Shown here: positions 52,581-60,403 of the stretch, piece after piece
How positions within the stretch are numbered: position 1 is the first letter of the stretch
How the letters are laid out: the number at the start of each line of letters is the position of its first letter
NCBI GenBank assembly: GCA_964398785.1
Contig: CAYNNQ010000009.1
Span: 15,181-79,180, forward strand
Length of the DNA stretch: 64,000 bases
From: CAYNNQ01 sp964398785
GTDB taxonomy: Bacteria > Desulfobacterota > Desulfovibrionia > Desulfovibrionales > Desulfonatronovibrionaceae
Direction of reading: 5' to 3'
Made by a program: the position numbers and the translations under genes
Notes under the pieces: generated by a model
Database searches by the model: none
Told to the model about the DNA's origin: nothing
Seen by the model: the letters and a program-made list of their open reading frames with translations, nothing else

Positions 52581-52612
52581 AAAAGAGCCCGGGCTGACCC
52601 CGGGCTCTTTTT
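52581..52612. terminator. Bidirectional Rho-independent terminator
   Basis: AAAAGAGCCCGGG (52581-52593) pairs with CCCGGGCTCTTTT (from 52599). A/T tracts on both sides serve the convergent DUF1858-like and ferredoxin genes. Confidence 0.92.
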
Positions 52613-52628
52613 ATTTGCTACAGCATCC

Positions 52629-52820
52629 CTATTCAACAGTGATGCACTCTCCGGGGCAGCTTTCGACAGCCTCCTTGAGGTCCTCGTCCGAACCCGCGTT
52701 GGGGTCGATAACGTATGCCTTTTCCTCGTCTTCGTTAAATCCGAAGACTTCGGGGCATACCTCTACACAAGCTTCGCATCCCATACAGCATTCCTCGTCG
52801 ATAGTGATTGTACGTGCCAT
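52629..52820 (-). CDS. Ferredoxin, single [4Fe-4S] cluster type
   Basis: 63 residues, acidic. The cluster motif is C12-M-G-C15-E-A-C18, with the fourth ligand in the C-terminal 'SCPGECI'. Cys22 and the second C-terminal Cys may form the disulfide known from Desulfovibrio ferredoxins of this size. It lacks a complete second CxxCxxC, so only one cluster is expected. Cytoplasmic low-potential electron carrier. It stands alone with its own promoter. Confidence 0.92.
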   Translation of the reverse strand: MARTITIDEECCMGCEACVEVCPEVFGFNEDEEKAYVIDPNAGSDEDLKEAVESCPGECITVE

Positions 52821-52874
52821 GCTTAATCCTCCATCCAGGTTTGATAAATTTAACTAATCTGTTTAACTCTTTTT

Positions 52875-52903
52875 GCTATAGCCCCTTACAAAAAAATTTT
52901 CAA
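52875..52903 (-). promoter_or_regulatory. Candidate sigma-70 promoter for ferredoxin
   Basis: Minus strand: TTGAAA (52903-52898), 17-nt AT-rich spacer, TATAGC (52880-52875), leader about 50 nt. Confidence 0.6.
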
Positions 52904-53021
52904 TACATGAAATATTGTTATCTAAAAATTTACACCCATGGCTAACGAGATTTAAGAACAGGCAGGCCACCCTATTCTTTTCCCTCCGGGAGAATATCAA
53001 ATAACGGGTTGGTTGCTGGAG

Positions 53022-55547
53022 TCAATTTTTTTCCGCCCCGGAACGGGCAAGCCCGCTTTCCTCGTTTTTCCCCTGCAACTCCAAAGCACGGGCTAGAGTG
53101 CGCAGATATTCCTTTTTTTCCGGCTGGAGGCTGGAGCATTGCCGGGCCAGGATCTCGGCCATTTCCGGGTCGTCCCCGGATTCCAAATAAATCCGGGATA
53201 AAAGATGCAGGGAATGGGCATCACGTGGGTAGTTCACCAAGGCTTGATGCAAAAGTTCCCGAGCAGTGTCCAGGTCGTTGTTTTTAAAGGCCAGGCGGGC
53301 CAGGTGCCGGGGAGCAATACCCCCTGCCCGCTGGTTCTCACCAGCCTGCCGGTAATAATCGGCCGCCTTATCCAAAAGGCCTTGCTTTTCCGCCAGTTGC
53401 CCCAAACGAAACAGGGAATACACCTGTTCCGAGTCCAGAGCCAGTGTCTTTTCAAAGGCCTCTTGGGCCTCCGAATCCTCATTGAGACGCATGCAGGCGC
53501 ATCCCAGATTGTACCAGGCCATTACATCCCCGCAGTCTCGCTGGACCGCTTTGCGGAAGCAGGTTGTTGCTTCCTGGAGCATGCCCAGTTTGGCATAGCA
53601 GATTCCCAGGGAATTGCGGGCCAGATGGTTTTCCGTATCCAGAGTCAAAGAGGTCTTGTATTCTTCTATGGCCGAAAAGAGATCGCCTTCCGCGAATAAG
53701 CGGTCCGCGCTGATGTTGAAGGAAATGGCATTAAGCTCTGCCACCCTCGGAGGGTCAAGGAGTAGCGAGTGCTCCAATGCCTTGCGCACATTGTGCATGG
53801 TTGCTGAGCGGGAGAAGTCGAGAAACGGATATGTGGCTATACCCGCAGCAAGTTGGCCATTCAGGTCTTTTCGACAAAATTTTTCCAGAGCGGAGCAGGC
53901 AGGGATAAGTCCCCGGGGTATGTATTTCGGGACCAAAAATATAAGGGAACTTGATCCGTATCTACCCCCAACAGATTCCTCCGGGAAATCTTTTCGGATT
54001 TTCTCGGCTATACATTGGATTTGTTCGTCTTCCATGTCCTTGGAGTCCGCTCGTGGAAGATTATCCCCGATCCGTATAAGGATTAAAGAGAAAGTGGGAT
54101 ATTCGCTTTTCAGGGATTCCCATAAATGCAGAAAACTCCGCAGGGTATACAGTCCGGTGGTTGAATCCCGGGGGAGTTCGGAAGTATCTGTTTCGTTTTC
54201 TGGAACGGAAAGTTCCCGGTCTTCAGGGAGGAGGGTCAGGGTGTCTCCCTGGAGGACCGGCCAGGCTGGATCGTTTAACTGTAGGATCTCCGCCAGGGAC
54301 TCCTTTTCCTGGACATCGACCAGCATTATTTCCGCCTTGGGCGGGGAGAAGGTCTGGGCCTTACTTTTTGTTTGCGCGCCGTTTTCCCGGTGGTTGTTGT
54401 AAAAGGAGGGGTGGACCTGAAAACGCTGCCCTTCCCGGGCACCCGTCAAATGGCCGATATTTATGAGGGCCCGACCCAGGGAGAGGGATTCAGCAATTTG
54501 CGCCCCGTTTTTGAGTATCTGGGAAAAGGTGCAGTAGTTTTTGCCCTGTTTCCGGGCATATTCCAGAGTGGTTTTGGCCTTTTCCAGTATCTGTCTGGGG
54601 ATTTCCATCGTTCCCTTTCCGGCTCTGCTTCCCCTTATATCCTGAGGAAACGAAGCTATGCCTATGCTGCCGGACAAACGAAGCCTTTCCTGTGTTAAAG
54701 GGGTACGCAATTGGATATCCTGGATCCCGGAAATGATGGATTGGGCAAGCTCCCTGCAGTCCCGGGACCTGGTGTTGGGTAAAAGGATAGCCATGGCATC
54801 GTCCCCGTCCAGACGGGCGGTGACCGCATGTTGCGGCACCAAGGATCGTATGCATTCTGCCGCCTGGACAAGGGCTTCGTCTCCCAGGGAGAAGCTGTAT
54901 CGGTTATTTATGGATTGCAGGTTGTCCAGATCGGCGACCAGAACAGTGAAGGAGGCCTTGGATCCGTTCTCCGGCCATGGATTGGGCCCGGATTCCAGTC
55001 CGGCACTGATCTGTTCCACCTCCCTGGCAATGGTACTCAAAAAAGTCTGGCTGTTTTTAAGTCCGGTCAGATGATCGGTCTCGCCTGCTTTGCGCAGTCC
55101 TATATTCTCCACACACAGATGCAGTGCCGAAGCGAGTACGGTCTCCTCCGGAATCGCATCACCATCTGTTTTTTTCTTGGCCACAACGATACCCAAAAGG
55201 TGTTTGTTCTGGACCAAAGGGAGAAGGGCACGGTCTTTTTCCACCAAGGGGATGTATATGTCCCCTTGGCGCATGTTTTCCGGGGTAGTGCGGGGGAAAA
55301 AAAGGCTAAAGTCCATCCCGGGCAGAAAGGATTCCAGGAATTGATAGATTAGACCTTCCATGGCGATGAGGTCTTCACGCTTGAGGTTTGCCGGTTGTTC
55401 GGATATATAAAACATGTATTGCCTGTTACTTTGTTTCTTGAGTTGTTCTCGGGACTCTTTTATGGAATAATTGCGGCGAAACGAGTGGATTTTTTGTGTC
55501 CCATTGCTGATGCTGTTTGATGCCGAACGTTCTGTCCAGCTATTCAA
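53022..55547 (-). CDS. Degenerate GGDEF (two copies) and TPR protein
   Basis: 841 residues, no membrane segment. Residues ~45-155 look like a GAF-type sensor. The first GGDEF-like domain starts at 'DHLTGLKNSQTFL' (158), and its active-site loop reads DGDDA (247-251) instead of GGDEF, keeping only the second Gly and the first Asp. The second starts at 'DSTTGLYTLRSFLHLWESL' with 'GGRYGSSSLIFLV', also degenerate. From about 640, four to five TPR units follow ('HLARNSLGICYAKLGMLQEATTCFRKAVQ' and onward). It probably does not make c-di-GMP and may act as a scaffold or sensor. Start TTG 55547 lacks a ribosome site; ATG 55415 is an alternative. Confidence 0.75.
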   Translation of the reverse strand: MNSWTERSASNSISNGTQKIHSFRRNYSIKESREQLKKQSNRQYMFYISEQPANLKREDLIAMEGLIYQFLESFLPGMDFSLFFPRTTPENMRQGDIYIPLVEKDRALLPLVQNKHLLGIVVAKKKTDGDAIPEETVLASALHLCVENIGLRKAGETDHLTGLKNSQTFLSTIAREVEQISAGLESGPNPWPENGSKASFTVLVADLDNLQSINNRYSFSLGDEALVQAAECIRSLVPQHAVTARLDGDDAMAILLPNTRSRDCRELAQSIISGIQDIQLRTPLTQERLRLSGSIGIASFPQDIRGSRAGKGTMEIPRQILEKAKTTLEYARKQGKNYCTFSQILKNGAQIAESLSLGRALINIGHLTGAREGQRFQVHPSFYNNHRENGAQTKSKAQTFSPPKAEIMLVDVQEKESLAEILQLNDPAWPVLQGDTLTLLPEDRELSVPENETDTSELPRDSTTGLYTLRSFLHLWESLKSEYPTFSLILIRIGDNLPRADSKDMEDEQIQCIAEKIRKDFPEESVGGRYGSSSLIFLVPKYIPRGLIPACSALEKFCRKDLNGQLAAGIATYPFLDFSRSATMHNVRKALEHSLLLDPPRVAELNAISFNISADRLFAEGDLFSAIEEYKTSLTLDTENHLARNSLGICYAKLGMLQEATTCFRKAVQRDCGDVMAWYNLGCACMRLNEDSEAQEAFEKTLALDSEQVYSLFRLGQLAEKQGLLDKAADYYRQAGENQRAGGIAPRHLARLAFKNNDLDTARELLHQALVNYPRDAHSLHLLSRIYLESGDDPEMAEILARQCSSLQPEKKEYLRTLARALELQGKNEESGLARSGAEKN

Positions 55548-55567
55548 AAATATGATTTTGAGTGCTG

Positions 55568-55627
55568 GGCCAGTCGATGCAAGTATCCAAAAGGACCAGG
55601 CAATGGAAATCCACAGGTAACGTCACA
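55568..55627 (+). repeat. Dispersed intergenic repeat, copy C
   Basis: 'GGCCAGTCGATGCAAGTATC' then 'CAAAAGGACCAGGC', and 'ATCCACAGGTAACGTCAC'. It aligns without gaps over 54 columns to copy A. It lies between the divergent GGDEF/TPR and nitroreductase genes. No other structure is obvious in 55628-55746. Confidence 0.6.
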
Positions 55628-55746
55628 GCTTTTTTCCTTCGGCTATTTGAACCTAAGCAAATGGGCAGCCGGATCATTTCGTGTTTCCGGCTTTTTGCCC
55701 TAAAAAAGAGGTCTTTGTCCAGCATAAACAGGAATAAGGAGGAATA

Positions 55747-56259
55747 TTGGACCTATTAGATGCACTTTATAATCGCAGAAGTATTCGCAAGTTTACCCGG
55801 GAATGGGTGTCTGGAGAGGATGTGCGCAAGATCCTGGATTGCGGAAGATGGGCCCCGAGCGGCTTGAATAATCAGCCGTGGCGTTTTTTGGCTTTATCCA
55901 GAGACGATTCCCGCAAAAAAGGTTTGGAAGAATGCACCAAATATGGCCATGTTATTGCCGGCGCGGACAAGCTGATCGCAGTCTTTGTCTCCCGGGAGGA
56001 CATGTATAGTCCAGTCAAGGATCACCAGGGGGCCGGGGCGTGCATACAGAATATGCTTTTGGCGGCCCACGGGCTGGGACTGGGTGCTGTATGGCTGGGG
56101 GAAATACTCAATCAGGAGGAAAAGGTACATAATGTATTGGGGACCGACCCGCAGGAGATGGCACTTATGGCGGTTATAGCGCTCGGATACCCCGCGGAGA
56201 AAGGCTCCTCCACGAGGAAAGACCTGGAGGAGTTTTTGCTGGAGGAATGCCCATGGTAA
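55747..56259 (+). CDS. Nitroreductase family protein
   Basis: 170 residues. TTG start at 55747 with AAGGAGG ahead. 'LYNRRSIRKFT' binds the FMN phosphate, 'GRWAPSGLNNQPWRFLAL' and 'AAHGLGLGAVWLGEI' are the other family signatures, and 'VIALGYPAEKGS' closes the fold. FMN-dependent NAD(P)H oxidoreductase; the substrate is unknown. It overlaps the next gene by 13 nt and so heads a plus-strand run. Confidence 0.9.
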   Translation: MDLLDALYNRRSIRKFTREWVSGEDVRKILDCGRWAPSGLNNQPWRFLALSRDDSRKKGLEECTKYGHVIAGADKLIAVFVSREDMYSPVKDHQGAGACIQNMLLAAHGLGLGAVWLGEILNQEEKVHNVLGTDPQEMALMAVIALGYPAEKGSSTRKDLEEFLLEECPW

Positions 56260-56885
56260 AAGTGGATGTTTTTTCCCTAGGTCCGTTGGAAACAAACTGT
56301 TTTTTGGTTTCCAATGGATCGGAGGCGGTAGTGATAGATCCCGGGGGAGATCCCAAGGAGGTAGTGGATTATTTGCGCAGAAACGGGATCCAATTGACAA
56401 ATATTTTGAACACCCACCTGCATTTTGACCATATACAAGGGAATGCCGCCCTGAATGAAGCATTTTCCGTGCCTATACTGGCTAGCGCTCGTGATGACTT
56501 CCTCATGCAGACGGAAGTCGGAGGGGGAGGTTTTATGGGGTTGCCCGAAACCCCGCAATTTGCCTACCAGGATCTTCAGGCCGGTGAATACAATTTTGCC
56601 GGGAATAAATGCGTGGTCTTGGAAACCCCGGGCCATTCCCCGGGCAGTTTATCCTTTTATTTTCCAGATGGAGGCGCGGTTTTTTCCGGGGATCTGGTTT
56701 TTTATCGTTCCGTGGGGCGTACCGATTTTCCCGGGGGTGATCAGGAGCAACTGATAAATTCTGCAAAGGAGAGTATCTTCACCCTCCCCTGGGATACCGT
56801 TATTTATCCGGGGCACGGACCGGAAACTCAGGTGCGAGAAGAAGAACTGCATAATCCTTTTTTTACCCGGGCTCGGCATCCTTAA
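56247..56885 (+). CDS. MBL-fold metallo-hydrolase (glyoxalase II-like)
   Basis: 212 residues from ATG 56247 (or 56253). Metal ligands are in 'NTHLHFDHIQGN', 'LETPGHSPGSLSFYF', 'FSGDLVFYRSVGRTDFPGGD' and 'YPGHGPETQVREEELHNPF'. This is the layout of hydroxyacylglutathione hydrolase-like proteins. In organisms without glutathione the thioester substrate is unknown. Confidence 0.92.
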   Translation: MPMVKVDVFSLGPLETNCFLVSNGSEAVVIDPGGDPKEVVDYLRRNGIQLTNILNTHLHFDHIQGNAALNEAFSVPILASARDDFLMQTEVGGGGFMGLPETPQFAYQDLQAGEYNFAGNKCVVLETPGHSPGSLSFYFPDGGAVFSGDLVFYRSVGRTDFPGGDQEQLINSAKESIFTLPWDTVIYPGHGPETQVREEELHNPFFTRARHP

Positions 56886-56895
56886 TGGAGCAGGA

Positions 56896-57963
56896 ATGCA
56901 TATCTGGCATTATACATACGTCCAAGAGGGTGGCGGAGCTGCCGAAACTGCGCGGAATCTTTTGGGTCAATCCGCGGATTTTGGGCTGCCAGCCAGCCAG
57001 ATATGGGAGGTAGGCGGAGAGGGAACCGACGCCCTTTTCTCCGTGGAGGAGGAAGACATTGTACATATACATTCCTGCAGGGATTGGTTGGATTTATTGG
57101 GGGGCTATAAAAGGAAAGCGCCCTTGGTGATAACTGTCCATGACTGTTCCCTGTTTACCGGAGGATGTGTCTATCCCCTGGATTGTATCGGCTGGAAAAA
57201 GGGATGCCCTGATTGTCCCCGCGGGTTTGAAGGTGCCGCAGAGAGTGCGCGAAAAAAGAAAGAATTGTTGTTTTCCCTGCGCCCTTTGCTCGCAGCACCT
57301 TCGGGCTGGATGGCTGCCATGCTCAAAGAAGTATATCCCTTTTTGAGGGTGCGCATAATCCCCAACGGAGTGCAATGGACTTCGGTGGAGCCAAAGCTGG
57401 GTTCCCGGATCCCGGTGCTTTTGTTTGTCGCCCATTCCGGGGAATCGGCAGTCTTTAAGGGAGGGCACAAATGGAGGGATATATATCTCCGGATTAGAAA
57501 GGAATTTCCGGATATCCGCGCGTATTTCGTGGGAGGGAAAAAACATGAATACAAAAAGGGAGTGCAGTGTCTCCCTCTTCTCCCCAATGCGGAACTGCGC
57601 AAGCTTATGCAACGTTGTCTTTTGCTGGTATATCCCAGTTTGGCAGACAACCATCCGCTGGTGATTTTGGAGGCAATGAGTTCCGGGTTACCTGTAGCGG
57701 CGACCGGGGTGGGGGGGGTCCCGGAACAGATCAAAAACAAGGAAACGGGTTTGTTGGCCCGGAATCCGCGGGAACTGGCCGAAGTGGTATCCGTTTGCCT
57801 CAAGCAGAGGCGTCAGCTTAGAATGATCGCCCATAACGCCTGGAGAGAGGGTCGATCTAAGTTTTGTTCCGAGAGGATGTTCACGGATTATTCCCGAGTG
57901 TACACCGAAGCCCTGGGCGGAAGAGCCATATCAAATCCGGAGGGGGATTTGACCTATGCTTGA
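56896..57963 (+). CDS. Glycosyltransferase family 4-like protein
   Basis: 355 residues of GT-B fold. 'MHIWHYTYVQEGGGAAETARNL' forms the donor/acceptor loop, and 'LVITVHDCSLFTGGCVYPLDCIGWKKGCPDCPRG' contains four Cys typical of some GT4 homologues. The C-terminal nucleotide-sugar site reads 'NHPLVILEAMSSGLPVAATGVGGVPEQIKNKETGLL'. The acceptor is unknown; no other polysaccharide genes adjoin. Its stop overlaps the ATG of the next frame by 8 nt. Confidence 0.88.
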   Translation: MHIWHYTYVQEGGGAAETARNLLGQSADFGLPASQIWEVGGEGTDALFSVEEEDIVHIHSCRDWLDLLGGYKRKAPLVITVHDCSLFTGGCVYPLDCIGWKKGCPDCPRGFEGAAESARKKKELLFSLRPLLAAPSGWMAAMLKEVYPFLRVRIIPNGVQWTSVEPKLGSRIPVLLFVAHSGESAVFKGGHKWRDIYLRIRKEFPDIRAYFVGGKKHEYKKGVQCLPLLPNAELRKLMQRCLLLVYPSLADNHPLVILEAMSSGLPVAATGVGGVPEQIKNKETGLLARNPRELAEVVSVCLKQRRQLRMIAHNAWREGRSKFCSERMFTDYSRVYTEALGGRAISNPEGDLTYA

Positions 57964-58192
57964 TCAGGATATCCAGCTTGATTTTCGGGAACGGTGCTGA
58001 GGTGTGGGGCAGGAGGTAAGTTGGTACCTCCGTTTTTCCCGCGGCAGTAGACTGGAAGTGCTGGCCCGGAAAAGCGCGGAGACTCAGCTGAAAAACGTGT
58101 TGTCTATTGAACCGCAGTGGGAACTGGATGTGAGAGAAAATGATAATGGATATATCCGGGCGTTTTTCACCCGGAAAAGGAAGAGAGATTGA
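57956..58192 (+). CDS. Candidate UGA-containing (selenocysteine?) small protein, 78 codons, family not recognised
   Basis: ATG 57956 has a strong ribosome site (GGAGGGGG, 57939-57946, spacing 9) and overlaps the glycosyltransferase stop, as in coupled genes. After 14 codons ('MLDQDIQLDFRERC') the frame meets TGA at 57998-58000. It then stays open for 63 more codons ('GVGQEVSWYLRFSRGSRLEV', ending 'AFFTRKRKRD'). A 7-bp stem with a 6-nt loop begins 11 nt after the TGA. That geometry fits bacterial selenocysteine insertion. Alternatives are a nonsense mutation, a sequencing error or a spurious downstream frame starting at GTG 58004, which has no ribosome site. The downstream part is compositionally protein-like, and its end overlaps the next gene by 53 bp. 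Confidence 0.5.
58012..58031 (+). promoter_or_regulatory. Possible bacterial SECIS-like hairpin
   Basis: GGAGGTA (58012-58018), loop AGTTGG (58019-58024), TACCTCC (58025-58031). A perfect 7-bp stem starting 11 nt after the TGA, with G at loop position 2. Confidence 0.45.
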
Positions 58193-58757
58193 TGCAGTTT
58201 TTGCCTGCAGTCCGCATAAGGGAGGTTCCACGGACAGAGCGGCCGAGGTGGTTTTTTCGGCCTGGTCCCGGGCGGGGTACTCCCCACGGATGTTCTATTT
58301 GAGGGAGTACCATATATGCGGATGCCAGGGTTGTGGACACTGCTCTTCCGGCGAGGGTTGCGTTCTTCAAGGCCAAGACGAATGCGTGAGCCTTTTTGAA
58401 GCCCTGCGCATTTCCAGACACCTCTGTTTTTTAGCCCCCATATATTTCTACCATCTTCCTGCCCAGTTCAAAGCTTTCATTGACAGGTCCCAGAGTGTCT
58501 ATATGGATGCTTCTGGATACTGGAGCGGGGCGGGAGAGGGAAAACCCCGGACCAGGACAGTGCTTTTGGCCGGCAGGAGCCAGGGAGAAAAACTGTTTGT
58601 GGGTAGCGAGCTGACCCTGGAATATTTTTTACGTTCATTTGGCCGTAAGGGAGACATAATGGGGTTGCGCGGAATAGAAAAGCCAGGGGATCTGGGAGAA
58701 GCTGGAGGAAAAATTGTTTCCGGGATCGAAGAATTTGTCCTGGGCAAGGGGTCATAG
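58140..58757 (+). CDS. Flavodoxin-like NADPH-dependent FMN reductase / iron-sulfur flavoprotein family
   Basis: 205 residues from ATG 58140 (or 58146). 'AVFACSPHKGGSTDRAAEVVFSA' binds FMN phosphate. 'YHICGCQGCGHCSSGEGCVLQGQDECVSLFEAL' carries the Cys cluster seen in ISF-type flavoproteins. 'FLAPIYFYHLPAQFKAFIDRSQ' is the second FMN loop. Probable two-electron or redox-shuttle flavoprotein. In a plus-strand run with glycosyltransferase, the UGA frame and comF. Confidence 0.85.
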   Translation: MIMDISGRFSPGKGREIDAVFACSPHKGGSTDRAAEVVFSAWSRAGYSPRMFYLREYHICGCQGCGHCSSGEGCVLQGQDECVSLFEALRISRHLCFLAPIYFYHLPAQFKAFIDRSQSVYMDASGYWSGAGEGKPRTRTVLLAGRSQGEKLFVGSELTLEYFLRSFGRKGDIMGLRGIEKPGDLGEAGGKIVSGIEEFVLGKGS

Positions 58758-59472
58758 CTCTTCCTTTTTGCAAAGAGTCAGGCCGCTTGCGGGCCCCGTG
58801 TTTCAGGGAAGATGTGATTCTTGCGGAGAGCTCCGAGGCGGGGGACGCTTTTTTTGTCCGGCTTGTGAAGAAAGGCTCCGCCTGCGTAGAGGCGGATTTT
58901 GCCCTCTTTGCGGGAAGCTATATGTATTGGAGGGGGAATCGGCCTACTTGTGTGGAGAATGTAGGAAAAAGCCCCCGCCTTGGTCTTTTAACGGTTTTTT
59001 TGCGGGTTATACGGGACTGCTCAAGGAACTCGTCCTGAGGTTTAAGTTCGAGCCGGATATAGGCTTGGCGGCCGCACTGGGCGCTCTGTTGTACAGAACA
59101 TTCCACGCCCGTTCACTGGTTTCCCCTGATATTATCGTGCCAGTGCCCTTGCAAGCGGACCGCCTAAAAAGCCGTGGTTTCAACCAAAGCCTGGAGCTGG
59201 CTCGAACTATGGCCTCCCGGAGCAAGGTTTGCCTGGAGCCCCGGGCCCTAGAAAAACTGACCCCAACCGCGGAACAAAGCAAACTCCCCCGCCGGGAAAG
59301 AATGGAGAGTCTAAAAGGGGCTTTTGCTTCTTCGGCTGGAAGGGTACAGGGGAAAAAAGTCCTTTTAGTAGATGATGTCTGCACCACAGGGGCCACGTTT
59401 TCGGCATGCACCCGCGCCCTTTTAAAAAGCAAGGCTCAGTCCGTGGATGTAATATGTCTGGCCAGGGCGTAA
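58714..59472 (+). CDS. ComF/GntX-family phosphoribosyltransferase-like protein
   Basis: 252 residues at most; the start is uncertain (TTG 58714, or TTG/GTG further in). A Cys-rich N-terminal zinc ribbon ('CDSCGELRGGGRFFCPACEERL', 'GFCPLCGKLY', 'LCGECRKKPPPW') precedes the amidophosphoribosyltransferase-like domain. That domain shows 'DIIVPVPLQADRLKSRGFNQSLELAR' and the PRPP loop 'VLLVDDVCTTGATF'. ComF proteins are linked to DNA uptake in competent bacteria; the function here is unproven. Confidence 0.88.
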   Translation: MFPGSKNLSWARGHSSSFLQRVRPLAGPVFQGRCDSCGELRGGGRFFCPACEERLRLRRGGFCPLCGKLYVLEGESAYLCGECRKKPPPWSFNGFFAGYTGLLKELVLRFKFEPDIGLAAALGALLYRTFHARSLVSPDIIVPVPLQADRLKSRGFNQSLELARTMASRSKVCLEPRALEKLTPTAEQSKLPRRERMESLKGAFASSAGRVQGKKVLLVDDVCTTGATFSACTRALLKSKAQSVDVICLARA

Positions 59473-59515
59473 CCGGGGGTGTTTTTTGATTCCTCCGGAT
59501 ACAGCGAATTAGGGC

Positions 59516-59544
59516 TTGACTTCAGTACAGGTGTGGTTTACATA
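59516..59544 (+). promoter_or_regulatory. Candidate sigma-70 promoter for rplU-rpmA
   Basis: TTGACT (59516-59521), 17-nt spacer, TACATA (59539-59544), leader about 25 nt. Confidence 0.6.
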
Positions 59545-59572
59545 GCCACTCCTACTTTTTGGGAGGTAAAAT

Positions 59573-59884
59573 ATGTTTGCTATAGTAGAAACAGGCGGAA
59601 AACAGTATAAAGTTCGCGAAGGCGATCAGCTCAAGGTGGAAAAGCTTGAGTGTGAATCCGGTGGCAGTGTTTGTCTAAGCAATGTCCTTTGTCTGGGGGA
59701 AGGCGAAGACGTCCAGGTAGGTTATCCTTATCTGGAAAACGCTAAAGTGGAATGCGACGTTGTGGAGCATGGGCGAGCCAGAAAGGTGGTTATATTTAAG
59801 CACAAGCGCCGCAAGGATTACCATAGGAAACACGGACATCGGCAACATTTTACTAGATTGAAGGTAAGAGCCATTCAGGCTTAA
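59573..59884 (+). CDS. rplU: 50S ribosomal protein L21
   Basis: 103 residues. 'MFAIVETGGKQYKVREGDQLKVEKL' and 'VVIFKHKRRKDYHRKHGHRQHFTRLKV' are diagnostic. Directly followed by rpmA and obgE, the conserved order in most bacteria. Confidence 0.98.
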   Translation: MFAIVETGGKQYKVREGDQLKVEKLECESGGSVCLSNVLCLGEGEDVQVGYPYLENAKVECDVVEHGRARKVVIFKHKRRKDYHRKHGHRQHFTRLKVRAIQA

Positions 59885-59902
59885 AATTAGAGGAGGTCCC
59901 CA

Positions 59903-60169
59903 ATGGCACACAAGAAAGCGGGCGGAAGCTCCAAGAACGGTCGTGACAGTCGAGGGCAACGAAGAGGAGTGAAAAAGTTCGGCGGCCAGCAGGTAACGTC
60001 CGGCAACATTATTGTCCGGCAACTGGGAACCAGGGTCCATCCGGGCCAGAATGTAGGCATGGGCAAGGACTATACCCTTTTTGCCAAGACTGACGGTCAG
60101 GTGAAGTACGAAAAATATTTTCGAAATAAAAGGGTTAAGACACGGGTGAGTGTAGTCGAAGCCACTTGA
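59903..60169 (+). CDS. rpmA: 50S ribosomal protein L27
   Basis: 88 residues. 'MAHKKAGGSSKNGRDSRGQRRGVKKFGGQQV' and 'IIVRQLGTRVHPGQNVGMGKDYTLFA'. The N-terminus starts directly with AHKK, so no Firmicute-type propeptide. Confidence 0.98.
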   Translation: MAHKKAGGSSKNGRDSRGQRRGVKKFGGQQVTSGNIIVRQLGTRVHPGQNVGMGKDYTLFAKTDGQVKYEKYFRNKRVKTRVSVVEAT

Positions 60170-60199
60170 GTTCAATTTGCCAGAGCAATGTTTTCATGG

Positions 60200-60231
60200 C
60201 CGCTTGGATTCCGATTCAGGCGGTCTTTTTT
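60200..60231 (+). terminator. Rho-independent terminator after rpmA
   Basis: CCGCTTG (60200-60206) pairs with CAGGCGG (60217-60223) around a 10-nt loop, then TCTTTTTT. No further gene is seen in 60232-60403. Confidence 0.82.
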
Positions 60232-60403
60232 CGTTTCCTTGAGCTTATTCTTCAACGGTGATATCCAAAAATGAACAGTTTTTTGTGGGCAAAGTTTTTT
60301 TGTGGGGCTTTCCCGTTTTAATGTCCCGGATGGATTAAATTGGAATGCAAGCACAAACAGGGCTGGTTGTTTACCAGAGCACTCAGTTAGACAAGGTTGT
60401 TAG

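Noticed and set aside
53614..54402. 262-codon open frame antisense to the GGDEF/TPR gene
   Set aside because: Ser/Arg-rich shadow translation of a gene with convincing domains on the other strand.
58004..58192. Independent 62-codon gene starting at GTG 58004
   Set aside because: No ribosome site precedes this GTG, whereas the in-frame ATG at 57956 has a strong one; the UGA-containing longer frame explains the region better, though it is unproven.
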